A DNA stretch of 64,000 nucleotides from Gemmatimonadota bacterium (GCA_040388625.1 JAZKBK010000004.1:496001-560000), one strand, 5' to 3'; shown: positions 7,930-18,830, counted from the stretch's first letter. Made by a program: numbers and translations. The notes: generated from the letters alone by a model not told the origin.

Positions 7930-9965
7930 GCGCTTTCCACCGGTATCGCGTCCGGACGCAGCGTCGTCACGTATCCGCCCTGCTTTCTCCTGCGCTCTGC
8001 CTGCGGCCACATCACGATCAGACCGCCGACCGCCATGCACATTCCGCCGAGCCACACCCAGCGCACCAGCGGGTTGAATGTGATTCGTATCTCGCCCGTA
8101 TCCTGGCCAGTCACACCGGCGAGCGTCACGTACACGTCCTGCCTGAACGAGCCCTTGATTCCCACCGCCGTCGCCGGCTCGAAGGTCGGAACGCGATTGT
8201 TCGGGTCGTTGCCGGAGAAGTACTGCCGCTTCTCACTCGTGATGACGCCCATCCGCTTGCCGTCGCGTTTCGTCTCGAGTGCTATCGCGGTTACTTCACG
8301 ATTCAGAACGTCGTAGCGCGACACACCCTGGCTCGTGAACGTCCAAGTGTGCCCGAACGGATCGACCAGGGTCTTGGTATCGCCAGCGGAAATTGTAAGA
8401 TCATGTTCCGTCTTGAACGCGAGTCCGGCAAACGCGCAGAAGATGATCACCACGCCGGCATGTACGATGTATCCGCCATAACGCCGGCGATTCCGCGCGA
8501 TCAGATGCACGAATGCAACTGGCACTGCCTCGTCGTACATCGAATGGCGCGCGCCAACACCCTTGTAGAATTCCTGCAGAATGGTCGCCGCGACGAAGCC
8601 CGCGAACGCGTACGCGATCATCGCGGACATGCTTCGCATGCCAGCGGCAAACAACAGCGCCGGTACGATGACGAGCGCCGATGCCGGAAACGTGAACTGT
8701 CGCCGCAAGTTCGCGACCGACGCACGACGCCACGCAATCAGGGGACCGATTCCGGTCAGCAGCAGCAATAGCAGTCCCAGCGGAACGTTGACCGCATTGA
8801 AGAACGGCGGACCGACCGTGATCTTGGTGCCGCGCACCGCTTCGGTGAGAATCGGGAAGAGCGTTCCCCACAAAACCGAAAACGCGATTCCAACCAGTAC
8901 GAGATTGTTGTACAGGAACGCCGCTTCTCGGCTCACCATGCTCTCGAGCACCGCGTTGGCCTTGAGGTCCTTGAGACGCGTGGTGACGAGATACACGCTC
9001 ACGATGATCGCGACGCCGAGGAATCCGGCGAACCAGTTGCCAACGGGCGACTGAGCGAACGAGTGAACGCTGGATATCACTCCGCTGCGAGTGATGAACG
9101 TTCCGAAGATCGACAACAGGAAGGAGCAAATGACCAGCGTCACGTTCCACTTGCGCAGCATGCCGCGCTTTTCCTGCACCATCACCGAATGCAGAAACGC
9201 AGTCGTCGTGAGCCACGGGAGCAGGCTGGCATTTTCGACCGGATCCCAGGCCCAGTAGCCGCCCCATCCGAGCTCGACATACGCCCACCACATGCCAAGC
9301 ACGATGCCCGTCGTGTTGAAGAACCAGCTGACCAGCGCCCAGCGCCGCACCGCGACCAGCCACTCCGCGTCGAGCCGGCGAGTAACCAGCGCCGCGATCG
9401 CGAATGCGAATGGAATGCTGGTTCCGACGTAACCGAGATAGAGATTCGGCGGATGGATCGCCATTCCCGGATTCTGGAGCTGCGGATTCATTCCGCGCCC
9501 ATCGACCGGCAGCCAGTCGAGCCGCTCGTACGGATTCGAGCCGAAGCAGAGCGTCGCGAGGAAGAAGATCGCGATCACGGCGAGCGTGCCGATCACGTAA
9601 GGCATCAGCTCGCGATTGCGGCTGCGACTCGTCAGCACCGCAATCGACGAGAAGAAGGTGAGGATGAGAACCCAGAACAACATCGAGCCCGCCTGCCCGC
9701 CCCAGAACGCGGTGAACAGATAGGCTTTCGGTAGATTCGCGCTGGTGTACGACGCTACGTACTTGAAGGAGAAGTCGTGGGTGAAGATCGCCGTCCACAA
9801 CCCGGCCGAAGCAAGAACCACCATCGCGAACGTCGCGTAAGTTCCGCGCTCAGCACTCGCGATAAGATCCTGGCGCTTGAGCGAGCCGCCGGCAAAAGAC
9901 ACGGTCGCCGTCCAGACCGCCATCAACAAGGCGACCCACAGCGACAGCTCACCAACGAGAATCAT
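7926..9965 (-). CDS. ccmF: Cytochrome c haem lyase subunit CcmF
   Basis: CcmF receives haem from holo-CcmE and joins it to CxxCH motifs in apocytochromes. This 679-residue polytopic protein is of normal family length. It carries the tryptophan-rich WWD periplasmic signature (WGGYWAWDPVENASLLPW) and the GTFITRSGV segment, both diagnostic of CcmF. Many membrane helices are visible along its length. It lies 39 nt downstream of ccmE and overlaps ccmH. The ABC subunits ccmA/ccmB and ccmC are not in this window. Confidence 0.97.
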   Translation of the reverse strand: MILVGELSLWVALLMAVWTATVSFAGGSLKRQDLIASAERGTYATFAMVVLASAGLWTAIFTHDFSFKYVASYTSANLPKAYLFTAFWGGQAGSMLFWVLILTFFSSIAVLTSRSRNRELMPYVIGTLAVIAIFFLATLCFGSNPYERLDWLPVDGRGMNPQLQNPGMAIHPPNLYLGYVGTSIPFAFAIAALVTRRLDAEWLVAVRRWALVSWFFNTTGIVLGMWWAYVELGWGGYWAWDPVENASLLPWLTTTAFLHSVMVQEKRGMLRKWNVTLVICSFLLSIFGTFITRSGVISSVHSFAQSPVGNWFAGFLGVAIIVSVYLVTTRLKDLKANAVLESMVSREAAFLYNNLVLVGIAFSVLWGTLFPILTEAVRGTKITVGPPFFNAVNVPLGLLLLLLTGIGPLIAWRRASVANLRRQFTFPASALVIVPALLFAAGMRSMSAMIAYAFAGFVAATILQEFYKGVGARHSMYDEAVPVAFVHLIARNRRRYGGYIVHAGVVIIFCAFAGLAFKTEHDLTISAGDTKTLVDPFGHTWTFTSQGVSRYDVLNREVTAIALETKRDGKRMGVITSEKRQYFSGNDPNNRVPTFEPATAVGIKGSFRQDVYVTLAGVTGQDTGEIRITFNPLVRWVWLGGMCMAVGGLIVMWPQAERRRKQGGYVTTLRPDAIPVESA

Positions 9966-10004
9966 TGTAAGGAGAAGTAGAGCGCGGTCATGGCCGCGCT
10001 GTCG

Positions 10005-10427
10005 TCACGTCTGAGCGCGCGCTGGACGATCCGGCGCGTTCTCATACCGCGAGGCACACTTGGCGAGGAGTGTCGTCGCATGAAATACCTGGTCGCGCCC
10101 GAGGCGACCCTCCACCACTACGTCCACGCTGTCCGTGAACGTATCCGGCGTGATGCCACGATAATCCACGTTGTACGTGTGCGTCCCGTCGGTCATTCGG
10201 AACGACGTCTCGCGACCGCCAGGCTGGCGCACGATCGAACCGCTCACAACACGCGCGCCAACCTTGACGCCCGTGTTGTAGAACGTGGGATCGGTCGCGA
10301 TCTTGCTCGAAAGCTCCGTCGGCGTGAGATAATACGTCGCCGTCTTACTGATGGAGCTCGCCATCAGATATCCGGCCACGCCGAGTATCAGCGCACCGCC
10401 AGTCAGGAATTTGGTGCTCGCTTTCAC
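10005..10427 (-). CDS. ccmE: Haem chaperone CcmE, cysteine (CxxxY) type
   Basis: This 140-residue periplasmic haem chaperone has an N-terminal anchor (FLTGGALILGVAGYLM) and an OB-fold body (VEGRLGRDQVFHATTLLAKC). In most CcmE proteins haem is bound covalently by a histidine in LAKHxxxY. Here the position is C124 followed by Y128 (CASRY), the CxxxY variant described from some sulphate reducers and archaea. The start is GTG 10427. A TATATT box at 10436-10441 is 8 nt upstream, so the transcript may have almost no leader. It is the first gene of the ccmE-ccmF-ccmH operon. Confidence 0.93.
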   Translation of the reverse strand: MKASTKFLTGGALILGVAGYLMASSISKTATYYLTPTELSSKIATDPTFYNTGVKVGARVVSGSIVRQPGGRETSFRMTDGTHTYNVDYRGITPDTFTDSVDVVVEGRLGRDQVFHATTLLAKCASRYENAPDRPARAQT

Positions 10428-10581
10428 AGCAGGGAAATATATCGTCTGTCACCGCCGCAAATGGAGCGCCTGCGGCGAAAACAAGAGGTGACCGGCGGCA
10501 CCGACCGACCCTTGCGCTCCGGGCGGCGCCGTCCGGGATCCTGCACGGCGCTTTGGCCATCGCCGCGCGCCCCATCAACGG
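10428..10581. other. Intergenic region upstream of ccmE
   Basis: This 154-nt gap separates the cytochrome lipoprotein gene from ccmE. It holds the putative ccmE -10 box (minus strand, 10441-10436). It also holds an inverted repeat with 7-bp arms at 10453-10459 and 10471-10477 around an 11-nt loop. No thymine tract follows the repeat in either direction, so I cannot say whether it is a terminator or an operator. No reading frame here looks coding. Confidence 0.4.
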
Positions 10582-11835
10582 TCATAACGACTTGAGATAC
10601 TGCACGAGATCGGCCTTCTGCTGGGCGGTGAGGTTCAGCGCCAGCTTCGAATTGTACCGCTCCACCACGTCCGCCAGCGTCGCCGCGCTCCCGTCGTGAA
10701 AATACGGCGGATGCTGCCACACTCCCTTGAGCGGCGAGGTCCTCCACTGCTTGGTCGCCGTCCGCAAGGCGTACGCCGGATCGGTCGGTATCTCGGATAG
10801 CGCGTGCAGACGAGTGTTGCCGTCCGTGAATTCCTGGCCAACGTGGCACTGCGCGCACTTGCCGGGGCCCGCGAAGACCACCTGCCCGCGCGCGGCCGCA
10901 GTCGCGTCGAACGACCCGACCGGTGCCGCAGGCGCGTTCAGGCTCAGCTGGTACGCCTGCAAAGCCGGAAGCTTCGGCTCGACCAGATTGGGCGCCGGCT
11001 GCTGCACGTTGATTCCCAGACGCGGCTCCGAAAAATTGCCCTGCCCGTGCATCTGCGTGACCGCGACGTACCGGTTCCAGTATTCCAGATCCGTCCCGTC
11101 ACCCGTAAATGTCACCGAATGCAGCCCCGCCAGCCCGTACGCCGGCGGTATGACGGTCGGCCCATTCTTCCCGTCGAAGTTGTAACGTGGATCGTACTTC
11201 CCCGCTCCCCAGGAGTTGTACACGGCCTTTTGCGCCGGCGTGAGCGCGCCCGAGAGAGCGATGATGGCCCCTGGATTCAGGTCCCGGTTGGGCCACCCGT
11301 CCAGCCTGTGCCCGATCCCTGGAGCAAATGCGTCGTCCACAGTCGAGTGACACAGCGCACAGGTGATTCCGACCCGTGTCAGAGAGTCACGTCCGTTCAC
11401 AGTCACCACCGTCCCGCGCACTCCGACCACGGCGCCGAGCTTGATGAGCGCGACGGTGGTGGCCGGACTCTTCAGGTCCACCTGGCCCGCCTGAATCGCC
11501 TGCACGAGCGCTGCAGGAAGCGTATCCATGTCCACCTTGAGCCCCACCGACAGCGCGGTCGTGGGATCGACGGCTGCCTGGATCACGCGCTCCATGTGCA
11601 GCGTGTCCGTCCAGAATTTCTCGTCACCAAACGTGTCGAACCTGAAGATCTGCTTTCCGCTCGCAATCAGCTGCGGCGACGGCGGCGGCTCCACGGGATT
11701 GCGATCGCTGTTACACGCGACGACGGACACCACCGACCCACTTATAAGGAAGAGCAGCATCCACGCCTGGAACCAATCACGCACACTCCCCCGACCCTTC
11801 TCCAGTGTGCGCTCGATCCACGATCCTGACAACAT
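10582..11835 (-). CDS. Di-haem cytochrome c peroxidase-like lipoprotein
   Basis: This 417-residue exported protein has two haem-binding motifs, CALCH at 159-163 and CAQCH at 327-331. The C-terminal region (SPLKGVWQHPPYFHDGSAATL) is typical of the bacterial cytochrome c peroxidase/MauG superfamily. An N-terminal hydrophobic stretch ends in VVAC41, a plausible lipobox. Family members reduce peroxide or carry out other periplasmic oxidations. AGGAG lies 8-10 nt upstream of the ATG. It lies just upstream of the ccm operon that would attach its haems. A large AT-rich dyad sits about 70-100 nt upstream of its start codon. The exact substrate is unknown. Confidence 0.85.
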   Translation of the reverse strand: MLSGSWIERTLEKGRGSVRDWFQAWMLLFLISGSVVSVVACNSDRNPVEPPPSPQLIASGKQIFRFDTFGDEKFWTDTLHMERVIQAAVDPTTALSVGLKVDMDTLPAALVQAIQAGQVDLKSPATTVALIKLGAVVGVRGTVVTVNGRDSLTRVGITCALCHSTVDDAFAPGIGHRLDGWPNRDLNPGAIIALSGALTPAQKAVYNSWGAGKYDPRYNFDGKNGPTVIPPAYGLAGLHSVTFTGDGTDLEYWNRYVAVTQMHGQGNFSEPRLGINVQQPAPNLVEPKLPALQAYQLSLNAPAAPVGSFDATAAARGQVVFAGPGKCAQCHVGQEFTDGNTRLHALSEIPTDPAYALRTATKQWRTSPLKGVWQHPPYFHDGSAATLADVVERYNSKLALNLTAQQKADLVQYLKSL

Positions 11836-11906
11836 GCCTCGGCTCCTTTTCGGTTCTGACCGGTCTCCAGCGCGCCTCGCACAGGGGCGGCCGAATGCCG
11901 ATCTCT

Positions 11907-11936
11907 AAATAAGTGCAGGTTTTCCTTGACTTATTT
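11907..11936. promoter_or_regulatory. Nested 30-bp AT-rich dyad, probable operator
   Basis: Arms AAATAAGT (11907-11914) and ACTTATTT (11929-11936) are perfect inverted repeats, with a second inverted pair inside them (AGG/CCT around TTTT). The arm centres are 22 bp apart, about two helical turns, which fits a dimeric or tetrameric regulator. The surroundings are GC-rich, so the AT-rich dyad stands out. It lies upstream of the di-haem cytochrome gene (minus strand) and 45 nt past the end of the UDG gene. The regulator is not identified. Confidence 0.5.
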
Positions 11937-11980
11937 ATTTAACCTGACTGGCGCCGTCGCTGGGTAAGATGTTTGTCAGG

Positions 11981-12619
11981 TTACTCAGGGCGTAGCCGGC
12001 GCCGCAGCAGCGAAAGGGCTTCATCCAGCAGTGCCTTGTGCCCCGCGCCGTGGACCCAGCTGCTCGCGCCGGATGGATGCGGTAAGGGAATTACAGTTGT
12101 CTCCCGCCCGTTCAGCTCACAAATGTGCTCTCGGCCGATCAGAAGGTCGAGCGGCGCGCGGGGGAGAAATCGGTCGATTGCGAGGCGCCCGACGGGGATC
12201 ACCACCGCGGGCCTGATCAGCGCGAGTTCCGTATCCAGCCAGTGGCTGCACAACTCCTGCTCTGCTGGCGACGGCACGCGGTCGCCGCGTCCGCTCGCGC
12301 TCGCACCGGGATAGCAACGTGTGATCGCGGCGATATAGATCTGCTCGCGCGCCTCCTCTTCACTGAGACCCGCCTGCGCCAGCCACCTGAACAGAGTCTT
12401 GCCAGCCCGCCCTGCGAACGGCCGTTGTCCGGTTATCTCGACCTGCCCGGGCGCCTGCCCCACCAGCATCGCGCGCGGGCGGCGCGCCATCGACAGTATG
12501 GGAATCGCTCCCGCAACCCTGTCGCCGCACGCGCGGCACGCACTCAACGCGGCGCAGTGCCGCTCCAGCGCTCGTTCGAGATCGAGCCCGGCGTCGCGCT
12601 CGAGCAACCCACCAGACAT
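11981..12619 (-). CDS. Uracil-DNA glycosylase, iron-sulphur type
   Basis: This 212-residue protein removes uracil from DNA to start base excision repair. Motif GQAPGQVE at about 54-61 matches the active-site loop of family 4/5-like UDGs, and HPSGASSW near the C-terminus carries the catalytic histidine motif. Cysteines in CRACG, CYPG and CSHW fit the four ligands of a [4Fe-4S] cluster. It follows topoisomerase IB by 15 nt in the same orientation. Assignment to a particular UDG family is uncertain. Confidence 0.88.
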   Translation of the reverse strand: MSGGLLERDAGLDLERALERHCAALSACRACGDRVAGAIPILSMARRPRAMLVGQAPGQVEITGQRPFAGRAGKTLFRWLAQAGLSEEEAREQIYIAAITRCYPGASASGRGDRVPSPAEQELCSHWLDTELALIRPAVVIPVGRLAIDRFLPRAPLDLLIGREHICELNGRETTVIPLPHPSGASSWVHGAGHKALLDEALSLLRRRLRPE

Positions 12620-12634
12620 TCGCGAAATACACCT

Positions 12635-13654
12635 CTACTCCGAACCGCTGCGTCTCCGTTGACGACGGTCCGGAAAATATTCGTCCAGAAACTGAATCAG
12701 CGCGCGCTCTTCCGGCGTCCATGAACCGCGCGCAGACCTATGATTGGTGGATGCCGGTAATCGTATTGTATCACCATGCTCCAGGTACCGCTCGATTACC
12801 ACCGGATGCACGTACGATTCTCTGCAGATCGTCGGCGTATTGCCGAGCTCGGCGGCGACGAGTCTGATTGCGGTCGCAACATTCTTCTTTGCTTCGCGCT
12901 CCGATTGCGCGGCGCCAATATCCGCGAGCACCGTTGCCGCGCGCAACGTGCCGCCCCAGGTCCTGAAGTCCTTGGCACTGTATGGAAATCCCGCAATCTC
13001 CTGGAGGTAGTCGTTGACCTCGCCGGACTCCACGTTGTGCCATGCACTGTCACCGTCCCGATATCGAAACAGCCGCCGGCCGGGAACCTTCAGCAGCGAC
13101 TCTACGAACCGCGCAAGATCCCGATTCACAACCGTCTTGCGATGTCTGATCGATCGCTTACCTACATAGTCGAAGCTGATTCTGTCGCCGTCCACTGCGA
13201 CGTGCGACTTGCTGAGCGTCGTCAGACCAAACGTGCCGTTCTCCTTCGCGTATCGATCGTTCCCGATTCGAAAGAAGCCGTCCGCAAGCAAAAGGATCAC
13301 GGCAGCATGGACTTTCTCGGGAGAGAAATCCTTTCGCCGGAAATCTTCCGACACGCGCCGCCGAATCGCCGGCAGATCGCGCGCCATCTGCCGAACGCGA
13401 TAATACTTCCGTCGCTGGCCGCGCTTCACCGCATTCGGATGATAGCGGTACTGCTTGCGACCGCGAGCGTCGAAACCCCACGCCTGAATCGCGGCGCGTT
13501 CGCTCGCAGCGATATGAACGTCTGTCCACGCGGGCGGGATCGCCAGCGCGTCGATCTGCGCGGCGCGTGCAGCACTCACCGCCTTCCCCGACGACGTCAC
13601 GTAGCTGAAACGCCCGCGCTTCCTGCCGGTTCTCGAGAGCCAGGTTTGGCGCAT
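12635..13654 (-). CDS. DNA topoisomerase IB (poxvirus/bacterial type)
   Basis: Bacterial topoisomerase IB relaxes supercoils through a 3'-phosphotyrosyl intermediate. The 339-residue protein has the family N-terminal domain (PPAWTDVHI, GRKQYRYHP) and the catalytic KDFRTWGGTLRAA segment. The active-site tyrosine lies in CRESYVHP. The length is normal. I use ATG 13654; an in-frame TTG at 13672 would add six residues. It is divergent from the enoyl-CoA hydratase gene, with about 67 nt between starts. Confidence 0.95.
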   Translation of the reverse strand: MRQTWLSRTGRKRGRFSYVTSSGKAVSAARAAQIDALAIPPAWTDVHIAASERAAIQAWGFDARGRKQYRYHPNAVKRGQRRKYYRVRQMARDLPAIRRRVSEDFRRKDFSPEKVHAAVILLLADGFFRIGNDRYAKENGTFGLTTLSKSHVAVDGDRISFDYVGKRSIRHRKTVVNRDLARFVESLLKVPGRRLFRYRDGDSAWHNVESGEVNDYLQEIAGFPYSAKDFRTWGGTLRAATVLADIGAAQSEREAKKNVATAIRLVAAELGNTPTICRESYVHPVVIERYLEHGDTIRLPASTNHRSARGSWTPEERALIQFLDEYFPDRRQRRRSGSE

Positions 13655-13721
13655 GTCCGGCGATCCAAGCAAGAAGGCTGCCTTCCGGGACCGGCGGTCC
13701 GGCGGCGCTTATATTCAGCGC

Positions 13722-14504
13722 ATGTCTTCCTATGACTTTATCACCTTTGAAGTCGCCGACCGGATCGCTACGATCACGGTCAACCGCCCCGACAAGCTCA
13801 ACGCGCTCAACTCCGCTACGATCGCCGAGCTCGGCGCGGCGATCGACGACGCGCGAGTGCGACAGGACGTTGGCGGCGTGATTCTCACCGGCGCCGGACG
13901 CGCGTTCATCGCCGGCGCGGACATCAGTGAGCTGCAGGGGCAATCGCCATTCGTGGCGAAAGGCCGTTCTCGCGCCGGCCAGGAAGTTTTTCGCCGCTAC
14001 GAGATGTGCCCCAAACCCGTCATAGCGGCGGTCAATGGATTCGCATTGGGCGGCGGATGCGAGATCGCCATGGCGTGTCATGTGCGCATCGCATCGGAGC
14101 ACGCCAAGTTCGGCCAGCCCGAAGTCAAGCTCGGCATCCTTCCCGGTTACGGTGGCACCCAGCGGCTCCCGCGCCTCGTTGGCAAGGGGCGCGCGCTGCA
14201 GCTGCTCATGACGGGCGAGATGATCGACGCGGAGGAAGCGCTTCGCATCGGACTCGTGAACCGCGTCGTGCACGCTGCCGAGCTGATCGGAGCCGCGCAG
14301 ATAATGTTGAAGCAGATCATGCAGAACGCGCCGCTCGCGGTCGCGCTCAGCATCGAAGCCGTGGACCGTGGACTCGGCATGACTCTCGACGAAGGTCTGA
14401 CACTCGAGGCGAATCATTTCGGCTTGCTCGCCGCAACTGACGACATGAAGGAAGGAATGTCGGCATTTCTCGAGAAGCGCACGCCGGGCTTCAACGGACG
14501 CTGA
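13722..14504 (+). CDS. Enoyl-CoA hydratase/isomerase family protein
   Basis: This 260-residue crotonase-fold protein probably hydrates trans-2-enoyl-CoA in fatty-acid beta-oxidation. The oxyanion-hole segments AGRAFIAGADISEL and NGFALGGGCEIAMACHVRIA are present. The two catalytic glutamates are visible: the first in QPEVKLGILPGYGGTQRLPR and its partner just upstream in GGGCEIA. I use ATG 13722; an in-frame upstream ATG would overlap topoisomerase IB. No Shine-Dalgarno is present. A TATATT box at 13710-13715 ends 6 nt before the ATG, so the transcript may be leaderless. Confidence 0.92.
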   Translation: MSSYDFITFEVADRIATITVNRPDKLNALNSATIAELGAAIDDARVRQDVGGVILTGAGRAFIAGADISELQGQSPFVAKGRSRAGQEVFRRYEMCPKPVIAAVNGFALGGGCEIAMACHVRIASEHAKFGQPEVKLGILPGYGGTQRLPRLVGKGRALQLLMTGEMIDAEEALRIGLVNRVVHAAELIGAAQIMLKQIMQNAPLAVALSIEAVDRGLGMTLDEGLTLEANHFGLLAATDDMKEGMSAFLEKRTPGFNGR

Positions 14505-14546
14505 CGGAGACGCGGAAGCGTCGCCCTGACGGCTGGCTGCATACCA

Positions 14547-15671
14547 ATGGCGCTTCTCGATCGTCTATCGATCCGTGACTTCCGCAACGTCGTGCGTGCA
14601 GAGCTCGCGTTTCCGGCCGAGGGTGTAGTCATCATTGGCGACAACGGCCAGGGCAAGACAAACATTCTGGAAGCGATCTACTACTTCCAGCTTCTCCGCT
14701 CGGTTCGCGGAGCGCGCGACGCAGATCTCGTGCGCTTCGGCGCAAGCGCGTTTCATCTGCACGCAACAGTTGCAACCAACGGTGAGCACGAGATCTCCGC
14801 CGCGTTCGGTCGCGGGCGAAAGCGCGTGACCGCCGACGGCGCGGAGGTGAAGCGCTTGAGTGGCGCGCTCGGTTCGCTTCCGGCCGTCGTGATATCGCCG
14901 CGCGATGTCGCGCTCGTGAGCGGATCGCCGAGTGAGCGACGGCGATTTCTGGACGTCGCGCTCGCGCTCACTTCACCACGCTACCTCAGCGCGCTGCAGC
15001 AGTACCGTGCGGCACTCACGCAGCGCAACGCCGCATTGCGCGGAGTTGCGCGCGGAGTCCAGTCCGATGAAAGCGTGGCTGCATGGGAGCCCGCGCTTGC
15101 CGCGAGCGGTGCAGTTCTACTGGCTGAGCGGATCGCGTGGATGGATCAGCACGAGCGCGAGTACACGCGCATCACCGCCGCGATCGGCGAGCCCGAGCCG
15201 ATGACCATGCGCTACGTGACGTCGACCGCGAATCCGCGAGACGCTGCCGACGAATTGAGCGACACGCTCGCTCGCAAGCGCACGCTGGATATTCGCAGGG
15301 GATTGACGCACGCCGGGCCGCATCGGGACGACGTTGCAATGCAGATCGGCGGACATGATCTGCGCACTTTTGGCTCCGGCGGTCAGCAGCGCACCGCCGC
15401 CATCACGCTCCGATTGCTGGAGGCAGAGACACTCAAGGCGCATGCTGGCACTGATCCGTTGCTGCTTCTGGACGATCCGTTCGCGGAGCTGGACGTGCGT
15501 CGCAGCGCGCACATCCTCGCGTTGCTTCAGGAGGCTGTGACCGGGCAGACGATCCTGACCGTGCCACGCGCGGGCGACATACCGCCAAACCTGAGCAGAC
15601 TGGTGCGGTGGCACATAGCCGCCGGCGCGATCGCGTCTGGAGTGGCACCCGGGGGCGAGAGTGTCCGATAA
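14547..15671 (+). CDS. recF: DNA replication and repair protein RecF
   Basis: RecF is an SMC-like ATPase that helps load RecA at single-strand gaps through RecFOR. The 374-residue protein has Walker A GDNGQGKTN near residue 31, the RecF motif SPRDVALVSGSPSERRRFLD and the signature FGSGGQQRTAAITLRL. Walker B is LLLLDDPFAELD. The 3' end overlaps dciA by 11 nt, and gyrB follows. This recF-dciA-gyrB order is the classic chromosomal arrangement, but dnaA and dnaN are not upstream here. Confidence 0.96.
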   Translation: MALLDRLSIRDFRNVVRAELAFPAEGVVIIGDNGQGKTNILEAIYYFQLLRSVRGARDADLVRFGASAFHLHATVATNGEHEISAAFGRGRKRVTADGAEVKRLSGALGSLPAVVISPRDVALVSGSPSERRRFLDVALALTSPRYLSALQQYRAALTQRNAALRGVARGVQSDESVAAWEPALAASGAVLLAERIAWMDQHEREYTRITAAIGEPEPMTMRYVTSTANPRDAADELSDTLARKRTLDIRRGLTHAGPHRDDVAMQIGGHDLRTFGSGGQQRTAAITLRLLEAETLKAHAGTDPLLLLDDPFAELDVRRSAHILALLQEAVTGQTILTVPRAGDIPPNLSRLVRWHIAAGAIASGVAPGGESVR

Positions 15672-15975
15672 AAAACGCACTCCTGAACGGATCTCCGACG
15701 CACTCAGTTTCTACCTGAAGGAAGCCGGGCTGGACGTCCGCATGGTCCAGTCCGCAGTCGTGCCGGAATGGGCCGAGCTGGTTGGGCGCGACATTGCCGC
15801 CGTGACCGAGCCGCTGTTCGTGACGCCCGACGGATCGCTGTTCGTGGCGGTCCGGACAAATGCCTGGATGACTGAGCTGCAGCTCATGGAGCCGCAGCTG
15901 GTAAGGGCATTGAATACCGATCCCGCGCGCCCGCGGGTCCGAAAGCTCCGGTTCCAGTTGGCGCGGCCGGTCTGA
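15661..15975 (+). CDS. dciA: DciA/DUF721 family replicative-helicase loader-like protein
   Basis: This 104-residue protein starts at GTG 15661 inside the end of recF. It has the DUF721/DciA layout of an N-terminal helix, the WAELVGRDIAAVTEPLFV strand-turn and an AWMTELQLMEPQL helix. DciA is the ancestral bacterial loader or partner of the DnaB helicase in species without DnaC. Its usual place is exactly between recF and gyrB, as here. The family is diverse, so assignment rests on synteny plus this short similarity. Confidence 0.85.
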   Translation: MSDKKRTPERISDALSFYLKEAGLDVRMVQSAVVPEWAELVGRDIAAVTEPLFVTPDGSLFVAVRTNAWMTELQLMEPQLVRALNTDPARPRVRKLRFQLARPV

Positions 15976-16022
15976 CACCGCCAAGTTGTTGTCGCACAAT
16001 AGCTTACAGCGTGCCACGACGC

Positions 16023-16051
16023 TTGCCAATGGGGTCCGTTCCGGTTATATT
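16023..16051 (+). promoter_or_regulatory. Probable sigma-70 promoter of gyrB
   Basis: TTGCCA at 16023-16028 and TATATT at 16046-16051 are separated by 17 nt, a near-consensus housekeeping promoter. Transcription would begin near 16058, leaving a leader of about 64 nt before the gyrB ATG. A TATTAT alternative overlaps the -10 box with a 19-nt spacer. No DnaA boxes were seen in this interval. Confidence 0.6.
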
Positions 16052-16121
16052 ATAGAGTCTACGGCACCGTTGCATTCGGTATTTATTCGGTAGCCGTCCC
16101 ACGCCAATTTTGGTCGCGTAA

Positions 16122-18071
<1,950 letters not shown>

Positions 18072-18100
18072 CACACGTCCATGTAAGACGATTTGACGAA

Positions 18101-18143
18101 CGCAAGAGCCCGGCAATCTTCCATCGATTGCCGGGCTCTTGCG
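18101..18143. terminator. Long perfect hairpin after gyrB
   Basis: Two perfectly complementary 18-nt arms (18101-18118 and 18126-18143) enclose a 7-nt loop 29 nt after the gyrB stop. The stem is GC-rich. No run of thymines follows on the plus strand, so it may act as a transcript-stabilising or factor-assisted terminator rather than a classic intrinsic one. Confidence 0.65.
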
Positions 18144-18293
18144 TTACCTGCTTCACAGAATCGGGCGACGCGTCCTGCAGCAACGAATCGCCCACACCCG
18201 CTTACCCCAGCTTGGTCTCGCGCCCACTCCTCCGCCCTATACTCGGCGCGTATCACTCATCCGATTCGCCGCTGATGCGGCAGGAGTGTCATA

Positions 18294-18830
18294 ATGCAGA
18301 GAGTAATTCGCCGAACGTTGCTCGCGGCGCAGTTGATCGCCGCCACGGTAATCGCAACGCCGGCCCATGCGCAGTCCAGCGCGTCGGGCTCGATCGCCAT
18401 CACCGCACAGGTCGTGGCACCGCTCCAGCTCATCGTAACACACGCACTCGATTTCGGCCGCATGCTCACGGCCACTACCAAGACCATCGCTCCGAGCGCG
18501 GCGACTGGTGGCCGCTTCGAGCTGATCGGCCAGGGCGGCTCCGCAGTCACCGTGACGCTATCGATGCCGTCGCAGCTCAATCCGCCGGCCGGAACCAACC
18601 TGCCGGTCACGAACTGGACCTACCTCCTCGGCGACAGCCCAACGCTGACCGGAACACCGGTCACCTTCAACTCCGGTACGAGCGACCCGATCGCGGCGCA
18701 CTTTCAGACGTTTGCCGGTACGACGAAGTTGTACTTCGGAATCGGCGCGACGGTGCAGGCCTCCGCAGCCCAACCCACCACGGCCTACACGGGCACCGGC
18801 CAGATTACGGTCGCGTATTCCGATCTGTGA
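18294..18830 (+). CDS. Secreted DUF4402 domain protein
   Basis: The 178-residue product has a signal peptide (LLAAQLIAATVIATPAHAQ, cleavage near residue 27). The rest is a beta-rich body matching DUF4402, with the recurring VVAPLQLIVTHALDFGRML start and a C-terminal TGTGQITVAYSDL strand. DUF4402 proteins are surface or periplasmic proteins often found beside fimbrial chaperones, as here. An AGGAG sequence sits 8-10 nt upstream of the ATG. The stop overlaps the start of the chaperone gene, so the two are co-translated. Molecular function is unknown. Confidence 0.85.
   Translation: MQRVIRRTLLAAQLIAATVIATPAHAQSSASGSIAITAQVVAPLQLIVTHALDFGRMLTATTKTIAPSAATGGRFELIGQGGSAVTVTLSMPSQLNPPAGTNLPVTNWTYLLGDSPTLTGTPVTFNSGTSDPIAAHFQTFAGTTKLYFGIGATVQASAAQPTTAYTGTGQITVAYSDL

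Noticed and set aside
15976-16121. Chromosomal origin beside recF-gyrB
   Set aside because: No DnaA-box cluster or AT-rich unwinding element was found, and dnaA is not adjacent.
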